The notes below the pieces were generated by a model. The model saw only the letters and a list, made by a program, of their open reading frames with translations. It had not been told where the DNA came from and did no database searches. Both the position numbers and the translations under genes were made by a program. Of a DNA stretch of 64,000 bases, positions 44,914 to 55,082 are shown in pieces; position 1 is the stretch's first letter, and each line of letters begins with the position of its first letter. The stretch spans positions 49,062,066 to 49,126,065 of the forward strand of contig CAMGYJ010000006.1 of the NCBI GenBank assembly GCA_946122785.1, in the 5' to 3' direction. This DNA is from Linum tenue (Eukaryota > Streptophyta > Magnoliopsida > Malpighiales > Linaceae).

Positions 44914-45790
44914 TTAATTACGTAAGGGTTATATCTCAAATAGTAAGGGCCATGATAAGTTTTTCTAACAATCAATTATTAGTTTTTTTACAATCAGATT
45001 CACTTTAACAACAAACTGTCCCAAGCCACACAAAATGGAAAAGTTTCACCATAAGATTTAGGGTGACTACTATTTTTTAGTCAAACATTTGAGAATACGA
45101 AATATTGGTCAAATCTCTAATAAAACTATAAAATTATAGTTACTTTCCATTAAAGTTAATATTAGTTTTAACATAATTTCACATAAGCTAAGCTTCAATG
45201 CACATATTTGAATGAAAATGACTATAATTTCGTAATTCTCAAAGGTTTGACTAATGTTTTAGAATTTATGAAAGATTGGCTAAAAATAGTTTTTACCCTT
45301 GGATTTATTCTCTTTACAAAACTATCTTAGTATTTTTTTTATTTCATATTACGAAAGATTTACATAAGCTTAAATTAATATTCCTTACTAAAATGTTAAG
45401 GACGCATTAAATTTGCTTCCTTTTTTTAGGGTATTATTCACCTATATTTTTTTATACGCTACACCTAATTTCAGCATAACTCTTTTTCCCACATGTAGTT
45501 GTATATGCAATTATTTGTTTTCTATCTCCTACACTCAATTTTATCATAACGTTTTTTTTATTCCTTTAGACAACAATTACGTAAATTACAAATACCTTAG
45601 GTAATCTTACAGAGAAACAGTTATTTCTAATGTATCAATTCTAGAAAACATATAATATAAGACTTTGCAAGGACTAAGACAATTAGACAACACAAAAACT
45701 TTTATTGAGGGAAATGTATCAATTAACAAACATATTACTTAAGTCTTTCCTAATATAAGTTTGAAAGAAAATTTCTAAATTGACTAAAAT
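44914..45790. other. AT-rich spacer
   Basis: No gene recognised. Long T and A runs and several weak repeats. Confidence 0.6.
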
Positions 45791-46640
45791 GACGATTTCT
45801 TCACTCTTATTCATTCATCAAAACTATAGAACAACGTACATATTTACAAGACTACTCTCACAAACCCTTTCCCTCAAACAAGGTAAACTAATCCCAACCC
45901 AGGAAGTAAACAATAACTTTCTCAACAAGATACAATAAACTAATACGAATATCCTAAATAACCATATTAATCTAACAATTTCTAATAATATGTCTCTAAT
46001 TACTAAGCCCAGAATCGACCACCAGGTCCAACGGGTGATATAATACACCAAACCTCCCCATTTTAAGAACTTCGTCTGCGAAGTTCATGCGTTATCTCAA
46101 CCCGGATCGATGTAGAAGAAGTTTCCCCATTGATTATTGATGACAATGAGCGGACGCTGGTGCAGCCTGCGCTTGCGATATTTCCCATTGCGCTCAACCA
46201 ATTGCACAAAGCTCCTATCACCGAGGCAGCGGTGGGTGTAGTGGTGGCAGATAGCTCGGGTAGCCAAGGGCTCGACGAGGAACTCCTAGTTTTGTGCCCA
46301 TAGCGGCGGCAGCGTGTAATACCCTTGATGTTGCATGAAAATCGACATAACGATTTCAGCGCCAACTTGACTCTGATACCAATTGGCGTGTGCTCGAAAT
46401 TCACGCGTTGTGGATCTAGAACTCTTCTACGATAATCTAAGGAAACGCGATAAAACTACAACTATTTTTTTACCAAATAACTTTACTCTTCTTCATTCAT
46501 TAACAATGAAGAAGTTCATCCTACCTCCGCTACAGTTGCATCTGCTCTACACATATGTGGTTACCAACTCCCACATCTAATCTCTCATTGGCACTTGCTT
46601 GCATAGCCTGCCACGAATAACTTAGCCTGCCACAAATAAC
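45790..46640 (-). mobile_element. Possible small LTR element relic (minus strand)
   Basis: On the minus strand TGGTATCAGAGTC (46381-46369) resembles an initiator tRNA-Met primer site. An internal region of only about 320 bp, with a fairly GC-rich open stretch (46404-46063), separates it from a purine-rich CTTAAAATGGGGAGG near 46050. The flanks share a weak AATGAATGAAGAAGAG-like phrase but do not align well, so LTRs are not proven. It could be a diverged TRIM. Confidence 0.3.
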
Positions 46641-47200
46641 AATAAAAAAGAGAACACAGAGTCAAATAGTCGTTTTTGGGAACCCTGAATATACAACACC
46701 ACCTTAAAGTCTTTAATAGCCCTCTTATATTGGTTGCTCAACTTGAACGAAGGGTATTTTCTGCAAGACACAGAATTCCACATCTGGTAGAAACACATAA
46801 AAAACTCTAGTATGATGAGCAGCTATATCCCATAATTGAGTTCCATTTTTGTTTATACTGATGCTTTCAATCACAGAAACAGAAACCACTTATATATGAA
46901 CTTAAATAAGGTCATTACATAATGACATCATAGTTGCCTTCTTTTCAATTCCTTGTTTTCAACCATCACTAATTGCAAGGGAAGGAAAAGGTAACCACCA
47001 ATTAGATATCATGGAAACGAAAAGGCACCAAAGTTGAGTTCGAAATCTCACCAAAACTCTGATTCCCCCGTCGAGGATCTAGTTTCAATCTGTTATGGTT
47101 CTTCTTCTTCACCATGGATAGACAGCCTGAAACACAGATACCAAATAATTATCTCCCCATCAAACATATACAAAAATTCTTCCCTCTTATCGGCATACAA
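46641..47200. other. Spacer and downstream region of RPL22
   Basis: No repeat or ORF recognised. The 3' UTR of RPL22 probably ends within 47150-47350. Confidence 0.5.
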
Positions 47201-47350
47201 AAAGGTTTTTTCTCTTGCCAAGATTGCGCCATCAAACTGTTTTACTGATAGAAACTCTGCAAAACTCACGAATTTCAAGACTCACATAATCCCTAAATGC
47301 AAATCAAAACTAAGATTCTCGAATGGGCAGAAGCAATTACAGAGAGACGC

Positions 47351-47734
47351 TTAATCTTCCTCCTCGCCTTCGTTCTCGGCGATGTTGAAGTATCTCAGTT
47401 CGTAAATGGAATGGTCCTTGTTGGAAGCAATCTCACGAAGCCAATCCTTGACATTGTGCTTCTTCAAGTACTTCTTCGTCAAGTACTTCAGGTACCGCTT
47501 GAAGAAGTTGGAATCAGAGGTAACGGTGATCTTGGACTTCTCGCGAGTGATGACGACTGCATCGCCGAGAGCTCTGGCCTTGCCGCCGACCTTGATGCGC
47601 TCCTGGAGAAACTTCTCGAGTGAGGCGATGTCCATGATCTTGTCCTCGACAGGCTTACCGCAGTCGATGGTGAAGGTGACTCCCTTCTTCTTGCCCTTGG
47701 CGCCGGCGGCACCTCCTACTGCTCCGCGGCTCAT
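47351..47734 (-). CDS. RPL22: 60S ribosomal protein eL22
   Basis: An intact 127-aa protein, close to the usual plant length of about 124. The N-terminus is a Gly/Lys-rich tail ([10 protein letters not shown]). The eL22 core follows with [59 protein letters not shown] and a [19 protein letters not shown] block. The C-terminus is the typical acidic tail ending NEGEEED. It binds rRNA in the large cytosolic subunit near the exit tunnel. The coding region has no intron here. This could be the normal structure or a retrocopy; no poly(A) relic or target duplication is seen. An LTR element sits 78 bp upstream of the ATG, so the original 5' UTR or promoter continues at 50536. A plus-strand ORF overlapping it is a shadow. 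Confidence 0.95.
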   Translation of the reverse strand: MSRGAVGGAAGAKGKKKGVTFTIDCGKPVEDKIMDIASLEKFLQERIKVGGKARALGDAVVITREKSKITVTSDSNFFKRYLKYLTKKYLKKHNVKDWLREIASNKDHSIYELRYFNIAENEGEEED

Positions 47735-48180
47735 TTTCGTTCCATCTTTCGATTTCCTTTCGCTACCTTAACCAACGAACAAAGAGTCAGAAAGAGAGAA
47801 ACAATGAGTCGCTGTCAGAAACACAATTATATATGGTTTCTATTATTATATTAGGTAGGATAATGATAATTATGGTTAGTAGAGATTTAGTCCAATTAGG
47901 TTATTCGTTAGGGTTTTCCAGTATTTCCTATATATATGTACTTTGGGTTTACGTCATAATCAATCAAGAAGAATATTAAGCAAAGTCTCCTAAACCCTAA
48001 TCTCTCTCAACTCCTAATTTCTATTCTCTCCCAATCCAACGCCTTGGCCGATTCCCAATTCTATTCTTTCTCATCTAAATCCCTAATTCCTTATCTCAAT
48101 CCCTAAATCCCTCTTTGATACGTATAATCACGAGTGCCGAAGATTAGTATCGAGAATCCCTAGAAGCGCGGTTCTCACAG

Positions 48181-48193
48181 TGGTATCAGAGCC
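48181..48193 (+). other. Primer binding site, initiator tRNA-Met
   Basis: TGGTATCAGAGCC lies one base after the LTR. Confidence 0.88.
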
Positions 48194-48231
48194 AGGTTAC
48201 AGGCACTCGTACCAGAGCTCCGGTTGCGAAT

Positions 48232-49833
48232 ATGAGTTTATCACAACTCTCAACCGGGGATGAGCGCATCTATGAAGACTTCGAGCCAAACATCTTCAAA
48301 CAGGAATATCCGCATCGCATCAAGCTATTCTTTTCCTTGCCTGGGTTCGAGGCTAAGCACCTAGATGTACAAAGAATTGAATCAAATGTGCTAACAATTA
48401 CAGCAGAGCGTTCGTTGGGTTACGAATGCAGATGGATCCGTTTCGAAAAGCAAATCGAATTCGGAGAAATATACAATGTCTCACAATGTCGCGCTAGCTT
48501 CGGAGAAGGCAGTTTCACCATCAAGGTTCTGAAAATCATCATCTCGCAGGATACGCGGAAATCGTTGATTGAGGAAGAAGAAGACACCGCAGAGGCTGCA
48601 GCTTCAATCTCCTTCCGTACGTCGTCACCAATCGCCACCAACATTGTTCCATCATCAACACTAGTCCAATTGGATCCATCAAATGACGGATGGAAATTCA
48701 AGAAGAAGAATCAAAATCCTGGAGATGGCTTGGAGTCGGAGAAGCCCGAGCTGCGTCAATTGGACTCAATTGTCGGCGAACAGGGAGCCATGAGAAGAGC
48801 TCCACCCTCGAAGACCAAGATCCGGGCATGGAGTAGTCCAGAATTCTGCTCGGTCAAAACGGAGACGCCATCAAGTGGACTGTCGGAGCGGCGAAGTGAG
48901 CAACTCGAGCAACGGGTTACAGCTGGTCCAGTCGTGAAGGCGAGCAGGATATCGGCGGGGCTGAAGCTGAAGACAATGGATCGGGAGGCAGAGCACGGGA
49001 TCGGCGCCGTGCCTCGGGTCGTCGAAATGACGACGACTTCCGCTGCGTTGTCGGTCGTCGCGGAGGCAAAGACGACATCAGAGATGGGCGAACCTCCTGG
49101 TCGTCGGGTGACAACAGAGGAGAACGAGTCAGAGAAGAAGCTTTCGCCAGAAGACGAGAGAGAGGGGAAGGCAGCGGTGGAATTGGGCTGGCCGCCAGGA
49201 CGTCGGAAGGAGTGCGCGTCGCCGCCGAGAGAGGAGAAGCAGGAGAAAGTGGAGACGGCGGAGGTTCCGGTCGTGTGGTTGGCGCCGTCCGCTGTTGAGG
49301 CCGACGTGGGGAAGAAGCGGCCGGTGAGAGAGAAGGAGTTGGAGGGCGGCGGGTGCCCTTTCTCTGAAACCCTAGGCCGCACCAGGTTGGAATGGGTCGG
49401 ACTCTCGTCGGGCCGAAATGATGGATTGTTGTTGGGCCATGATGGTTGGGTCACAAGTTGTGAAGGATCCGAGCAAGGGTTTCAAAACTACGGGCTCGAA
49501 TTGGACGGGGCTGGGGAAGAATTAGAATCATTGGCCCAATGTGACCCACCGAATGGGCCGCAATTTGAGCCGGAGAAGGCTGCACATGAGTATAGAGATG
49601 GGTCGAGGCTTGAGCATTGTGGGCCGCTTCAGCTGAAAGAGATTGAGTCCAACTTGGACTTTATGTTGAAGAAAGCAAGATTGAAAGAAGTTATTAGGGT
49701 GGTGGATGGACTTGTAAGTGAGTCAGGCCCACGCGAAGTTGAGAAAGAGAAACATAGTCCAAGGAAGCTTGACATGGGGTTAGGTCGTGCATCATTCTTT
49801 CAAGTCTATGTGGGCCGACCCAAAGGAGAATGA
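48232..49833 (+). CDS. HSP20/RTM2-like alpha-crystallin domain ORF of the LTR element
   Basis: An uninterrupted 533-aa ORF whose ATG lies 39 bp after the primer site, where gag would normally begin. Residues about 13-100 resemble the alpha-crystallin domain of plant RTM2-like small heat-shock proteins: RIYEDFEPNIFKQEY, then KLFFSLPGFEAKHLDVQRIE, LTITAERSLGYECRWIRFEK and ASFGEGSFTIKVLK. RTM2-type proteins normally have a C-terminal membrane anchor; I see none here. Residues about 110-533 are hydrophilic, rich in Glu, Ser and Pro, and probably disordered, with a repeated PPGRR phrase near residues 290 and 320. No zinc knuckle or protease is visible. The long open frame in a Glu-rich, GC-rich tail suggests it was kept open until recently. 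The ORF may be a transduced host gene fused to new sequence, or a gag substitute. Function unknown. Confidence 0.7.
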   Translation: MSLSQLSTGDERIYEDFEPNIFKQEYPHRIKLFFSLPGFEAKHLDVQRIESNVLTITAERSLGYECRWIRFEKQIEFGEIYNVSQCRASFGEGSFTIKVLKIIISQDTRKSLIEEEEDTAEAAASISFRTSSPIATNIVPSSTLVQLDPSNDGWKFKKKNQNPGDGLESEKPELRQLDSIVGEQGAMRRAPPSKTKIRAWSSPEFCSVKTETPSSGLSERRSEQLEQRVTAGPVVKASRISAGLKLKTMDREAEHGIGAVPRVVEMTTTSAALSVVAEAKTTSEMGEPPGRRVTTEENESEKKLSPEDEREGKAAVELGWPPGRRKECASPPREEKQEKVETAEVPVVWLAPSAVEADVGKKRPVREKELEGGGCPFSETLGRTRLEWVGLSSGRNDGLLLGHDGWVTSCEGSEQGFQNYGLELDGAGEELESLAQCDPPNGPQFEPEKAAHEYRDGSRLEHCGPLQLKEIESNLDFMLKKARLKEVIRVVDGLVSESGPREVEKEKHSPRKLDMGLGRASFFQVYVGRPKGE

Positions 49834-49869
49834 AAGGAAGTTTGGGAGCTTGTTTTCACCATCAAGTCC

Positions 49870-50079
49870 ATGGAGAAATTTATGGAGCTATTCTTTGAAG
49901 ATTTCAAGTTCGTGGGTGAAGAGAAGCAAGAAGAAGAACAATTCTCTGATTCTTATTTTGTAGATTTCGACAAAGAAGAGGGAGAATTGTTCGGCTATGG
50001 AGAACGTGACATGTGTCATGTGGGTGGAGAAGAGACAAGGAAAGTAGGAGTTATGCGAGGAGTTCATTCAAGGGATTGA
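49870..50079 (+). CDS. Short acidic ORF of the LTR element
   Basis: 69 aa beginning MEKFMELFFEDFKFVGEEKQ, 37 bp after the stop of the HSP20-like ORF. It is rich in Glu and Phe and matches no family I know. It may be a frameshifted continuation of the longer ORF or have no role. Confidence 0.35.
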   Translation: MEKFMELFFEDFKFVGEEKQEEEQFSDSYFVDFDKEEGELFGYGERDMCHVGGEETRKVGVMRGVHSRD

Positions 50080-50540
50080 GCGCAATTGGAAACGAAGAAA
50101 GCGGAAGGTCAAGGAGGTAGAAGTCAACTACAACCTTGAGGTCAAGGTTGTTCTCAAGGGGGATGGATTGTCAGAAACACAATTATATATGGTTTCTATT
50201 ATTATATTAGGTAGGATAATGATAATTATGGTTAGTAGAGATTTAGTCAAATTAGGTTATTCGTTAGGGTTTTCCAGTATTTCCTATATATATGTACTTT
50301 GGGTTTACGTCATAATCAATCAAGAAGAATATTAAGCAAAGTCTGCTAAACCCTAATCTCTCTCAACTCCTAATTTCTATTCTCTCCCAATCCAAGGCCT
50401 TGGCCGATTCCCAATTCTATTCTTTCTCATCTAAATCCCTAATTCCTTATCTCAATCCCTAAATCCCTCTTTGATACGTATAGTCACGAGTGCCGAAGAT
50501 CAGTATCAAGAATCCCTAGAAGCGCGGTTCTCACAGTCGC

Positions 50541-51254
50541 CGAACCCGATCGAAGAGATAGAATGAGAGACAAAGAGAGAGGAAAAGCCATCCAAATCAA
50601 AACTCACAATGAATCAATTGGGTCCCCACAAAATGTTGTGAAATGAGACGGAGAGAAAAATCTCACAAAAGGGAAGCGGAGCACCGCCGTTCCGATGTTG
50701 ACTCATCGTGAAAAACCTAGCAAGCATACCAACAGCTCCCGTCAATCCCTACATGCTTGTGGTTAATAAAAATGCTAAATCTCCAGGACAACATCAGGGA
50801 ACAAAAAGACTAAGGCCACCAGCGATGCAAAAATAGAAGGCGAACGAAATGATCTTAAAGGGATCGAGAGCTCACGATCGGTCCTATGATCACCTCTTCT
50901 TTAGCTGGCAGTTGCCCACCGGTCGCTCGGCAGGTAAAGGCGCAGAGAATCGTAGCCTGATAACCATGTTCCTTGCGATTATCCGGCGGTCCATGTTCCT
51001 CCGACGGATTCTAGCCGGTTCTTAGGCGGCTCTTCACATCCCAAAAGTTCAGAGAAAGTAGGGAGAGAAGAAAGAGAGAGAGAGAGAGATGAGGAAGATG
51101 GGGATCGTGTGAGAAGGAGGAAGGGGAAAGAGAAGATACACTTTTATCTGCTCTCTCTCTCTCTCTAAATGTCGCCCAGTCTCCATCATATAGCATCCAT
51201 CAGCAGCATCAGTCATATCCTGAGAGAGAGAAGAAGCATTGCGATTTGCGAACG
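50541..51254 (-). other. Original upstream region of RPL22
   Basis: Sequence to the right of the second GTCGC duplication continues what preceded the LTR insertion. Read on the minus strand it is pyrimidine-rich near 50540-50610, as expected for a ribosomal-protein 5' leader or promoter. CT tracts lie at about 51060-51170. No ORF is recognised. Confidence 0.5.
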
Positions 51255-51264
51255 GTGGTGGTAC

Positions 51265-51370
51265 GGGATTTTTCCAAAAATAGAATTTTTTAAAAAAATT
51301 ACAAAAAGAGCACCCATTTCGTAGAAATTACAATAACATCACCCTTTTTTTAAAACCGCACCCCCTTTGT
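51265..51370 (+). repeat. Left terminal inverted repeat of the MULE
   Basis: Starts GGGATTTTTCCAAAAATAG. The partner at the right end is about 58605-58707, ending GGAAAAATCCT. Identity is about 70% by eye. Confidence 0.75.
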
Positions 51371-51479
51371 GCGTTTTGTCTTTAAACCGCACCTTGGGCC
51401 AAAACCGCATCTTGGCCATGCGGTTTGCCGTCTGACCTAACGAAACCGCATGACCTAGATGCGGTCTAGGCCTGACCTA

Positions 51480-51655
51480 GCAAAACCGCACTTTGGGGAT
51501 GCGGTTTTGCTTCTCCAAAACAAACTGCACCCTCAAAGTGCGGTTTTGGCAACACAAACCGCACCCCCAAATGCGGTTTTGGCAACACAAACCGCACCCC
51601 CAAATGCGGTTTTGGCAACACAAACCGCACCCCCAAATGCGGTTTGTGTGTCAAT
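51480..51655 (+). repeat. Tandem hairpin repeats next to the left MULE end
   Basis: Three 33-bp copies, preceded by diverged ones, each with arms AAACCGCA and TGCGGTTT around CCCCCAAA and joined by TGGCAACAC. The same GTGCGGTTT motif recurs singly near the right end (58609-58618), so these may be transposase binding sites. Confidence 0.8.
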
Positions 51656-51760
51656 TATTTTCCGACACCAGACATGCAGCCATGCAGACTGACAGACGTG
51701 GGGTTGCATGGCAGATGAAAACCGCACCTTTGAGGTGCGATTTTCATTGATGATTTTGCC

Positions 51761-51767
51761 TATAAAA
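51761..51767 (+). promoter_or_regulatory. TATA box of the MULE transposase gene
   Basis: TATAAAA just inside the subterminal repeats. A likely 5' UTR intron follows (donor CTC-GTAAGT near 51871, acceptor TTTTGCAG at 51958). Confidence 0.6.
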
Positions 51768-51958
51768 GGCAGCCCGGGAAAGCTTCTTATCTTCACACCT
51801 CTCCTTCCCCCTTTTCAATTTTCTATTGTAGTTCCCTATTTTTCTAGTGTTTTTGCGGTTAACGTTAACTCGTAAGTTTATTTTGTATTACTTTTTATTG
51901 TGAACTGTGATTTGTGATTTTTATGATATTAGTTGAACTACTGTTTTTTTTTGCAGAC

Positions 51959-54858
51959 GGCATTCCAAAAATTCACGCTTGGTTTAAGGTGGAATGGTTA
52001 CACGGAAGAGAGCATAAAGGGGGTCACCTACGTCGGTGGCAATATTCAGAAAATAAAGGTCGCTACCAGACCGATGCTTGAAGACCTCTATCAAATGTGT
52101 ACTAACATTACTTGCATGGATGACACGAGAAGAGTTGATCGTATGGTGTATTGATATCCAAACAGAGAAGGCGGGTCGTTGTGGCACGAGGAATATCTCA
52201 TAACCACTCAGGATGAGGTAGATGCCATGCTCAAATTCTTGAGGTCCAACAATCTTTCCAGAGCCGAGATGTTCGTTTACACCTAGCCGGTCGTAGGCAT
52301 TGGAGGTCATTCTGGAGACGGTCAAACATCTAGTATCCATGGTGGAGGTGAATTATATGAAGATCATCCCTACCAAAGTTACCATGATCCTCATTCCTAT
52401 TTTCAGTACCAAGAGCAAGGTGAAGGTCATCATCAATCTTACCCGTCATATGAAGAAGAAGTTCAACCGGACCATGCCAACCAACCCTAGTACAACTTCC
52501 AATAAGGCAGTGGTAGTTTTCACAACTACCATTATGGAGCTGATGAAGGTGCCTTTCATGAGCTAGATCAAATGGAAGATGCCCTGCCAGCACCCGTCAG
52601 TGACACCTCCGATGAAGAAGGAGAGAACAACGTCAGTGCAGACAGCTCCGACCCTCTTGAAAGTGCTGATGATTCAGGACTAGAGTCAGACTCAGATAAT
52701 GATGATGAGGTGGCTCATGACCGTGTACCAGTCCCCTGCTACAATCACATTCCAGACGGCAATTGGATGGTCGACAGCGACATGGAACCCCTGTAGGTTC
52801 CAATATGGGGTCCACTCGCTGGGTTTATGAAGGGCCAACAATTTGGCTCGAAGAAGGAGGTGTGGCACGCCATTGATACTGAAGCAATGACTCAGCATTT
52901 TGAATGACACACAACTCATTCCAACACGAAAATGCTCATAGTCAAATGTCGTAATCATAACGAGGGATGCAATGTTAGGATTCGGGCCATCAACAGCAAG
53001 AGACACGGCCATTGGGTCATATCCCGTGCGGTGAACACACACACACACATGTGTGTCATCCATAACATCCCAAGAACATCGACAGTTGAAATCCAGGGTG
53101 GTTGCTGCGGCTATCAAGCATCTAATTGAGCAAGATCCTAACCTGAAGGTGAAAGTCATAATCGCTGACATTGCAAGTCGTTATGGTTATATGATTAACT
53201 ATAAGAAGGCGTGGCATGGAAAGCAGAAAGCCCTGGCCGCGGTATATGGTGATTGGAAAGAATCTTATGCATTCCTTCCCAGGTTGATTTGGCACTGGAG
53301 GCGTCTAACCCTGGCACTGTTTCTCCCCTCGATACCAAGATGAAGAGGTACAACTGCCAGAGCCAGGTAACAAACGCCATTTCAGACGACTTTTTTGGGC
53401 ATTCAAGCCATCTATTGATGATTTTGGCTTCTGTGTCCCTATGATCCAAGTGGATGGTACATTCCTTACTGGCAAGTACGAGGGCACTCTACTGATTGCC
53501 AGTGGGGCGGATGCAAACAAACAAGTCTTTCCGTTAGCGTTCGCCATTGTTGAGGGAGAGACTGATAGCTATGGATGTTTTTTCCGGCAAATTCAGCTCC
53601 ACGTCCCTAGGAGGATGAACCTGACAATAATCTCTGATCGGCACGCCGGGATTAGAGTTGCCATCTTAGGTTTGGATCTAGCCTGGAAGTGGTCCCAAAG
53701 GTGGTGCATACGACACTTCAAGAGCAACTGGAACCATCATTTCAAGCGGAAGAAGCTTGCTGATAATTTGTGGTGGATTGGTAAGCTCTCTATTGGTTGT
53801 TTAATTTTGGAGAAGAACAATATCTTATATCAAATAAATGGTACACTTGTTAGACTCTTTCTAAAGAGATGCATGCCTAAGGAAATGGGGTTTTAAGCGA
53901 TTATCATGGTCCTCCCATTTCCTAGGAAAATCGGGTTTTAAGCGATCCTCGGATCCCCCCATTTTCTATCAAAAAGGCTGCGTTTCTAAGGAGATGTAAA
54001 CCTCTCCTAAGAGTCTAACGAGAGTACCTGATTGTTGTTTGAATTGTAATAAATTTCCGAATTATTACTAACGTGATACTTGATTGTGATTACATCAGCT
54101 GTTGCATACCAGGAGAAAAAATTCCAGGAGAAGTTGCCGAAGATGCGCGAGTTATGCCCTAAAGGGGCACAGTGGCTGGATGGACACGACCTATCCACGT
54201 GGACATTTCATAAAAACGGAGGTACCAGATGGGGTATGGCCACAACGAACTCATCAGAGAGTATCAATTCTGCCTACAAGGGTGTTCGGGCGCTGCCAAT
54301 CTCTGTCATTGTGGAGATGACTTTCTGGAAAACGAATGGATGGTTCGTCAATCGACTACACTGAGCAAGGACGAACGAGGCACAGGGAAAGGTCATGCCA
54401 ATAAAGTCACAGAAATATTGGAGCATGACATTCGGAAGAGTAGTCGACACAGTGTAACCGTTATCAATCGGGCAACTGGCGAGTTTAGCGTGATGACCGG
54501 ACATCGTGAGGATGGTAGACGCGGGGGCCATCGCCAGGAAGTTTTGGTAAAATTTAGGACAAAACTTGGTGAGTGCTCATGCCAGAAGTATCAGGGGAGA
54601 GGATGGCCATGTTCTCATGCAATGGCTGTAATTAAAAACAGGAGCAAAGACCCCCGTCACTTCGTTAGTCCATTCTTCAATATCGACTCACTCAAAAATT
54701 GCTATGGATGTAGTTTCCGTGCATTGCCTAATGAAGCTTATTGGCCGATGTACTCAGGAAAGTTGATAATCCCGCCGTTCGGTCAGAGGCGTGAACCGGG
54801 TCGACCGAGTAAAAAGAGAATTCAAAACGAAATGGATCAAAGTGGAAGACCACCATGA
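51959..54858 (+). pseudogene. mudrA-like: MuDR-type transposase, frameshifted
   Basis: The N-terminal part starts at about 51959 after an intron acceptor (FQKFTLGLRWNGYTEESIKG). An acidic linker follows (SDSDNDDE near 52700), then a zinc-containing MuDR DNA-binding domain (VKCRNHNEGCNVRIRA, THTHMC) near 52940. The MULE catalytic domain has MIQVDGTFLTGKYEGTLLIA with the first Asp (53446 on) and TIISDRHAGIRVAILG with the second. An intron with GT-AG borders, 53781-54098, keeps the frame (WWI then AVAYQEKKFQEK). The rest includes GGTRWGMATTNSSESINSAY and a SWIM zinc finger, CSCQKYQGRGWPCSHAM near 54590. Stops near 52155 and 52285 and shifts near 53100, 53300 and 54350 disrupt it. It would cut and join the element's ends. 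Confidence 0.88.
53849..54020 (+). mobile_element. MITE copy 1 in the transposase intron
   Basis: 172 bp with inverted ends GTTAGACTCTT and AAGAGTCTAAC. It lies wholly inside the 53781-54098 intron. Copy 2 (57824-57992) is its reverse complement at roughly 80% identity. No clear target duplication was found. Confidence 0.7.
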
Positions 54859-55082
54859 GGCCCAGGAAAATGTTCAGTATGCAGAGATCCAGGGAATGAT
54901 AAACGGAGTTGTGCAGGTCTGATTGGTCCACAAAATCCGGGTCCTGATGTGGGGGACTCAGCTAATGCGTCATAGTTTCTGGTTTTCATTTGTTGGTACT
55001 TGTTATGTATGTTTTCAATTATTGTGGGATTTAGAGCTATGATGCTTGGAACTTTCATGTTTGGAATAGGATTGAAGTCGTG

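Larger units (their letters stand above)
47813..50535 (+). mobile_element. LTR element carrying an HSP20-like ORF, complete, 2723 bp
   Basis: Two 367-bp LTRs (47813-48179 and 50169-50535) start TGTCAGAAACAC and end TTCTCACA. Perfect 5-bp duplications GTCGC lie at 47808-47812 and 50536-50540. The primer site TGGTATCAGAGCC is at 48181-48193 and a polypurine tract AAGGGGGATGGAT at 50156-50168. I counted six substitutions between the LTRs, so it is fairly young. The interior has no gag, protease, RT or integrase motif; it holds one long ORF with an alpha-crystallin-like domain and a short second ORF. Movement would need Copia proteins in trans. Each LTR has a TATATATAT (47939-47947 in the left one). 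It is inserted upstream of RPL22 in the opposite orientation. Confidence 0.93.

Noticed and set aside
51480..51655. CRISPR-like look of repeats of about 33 bp
   Set aside because: Units are directly adjacent without unique spacers, lie in a plant MULE end and have no cas genes.
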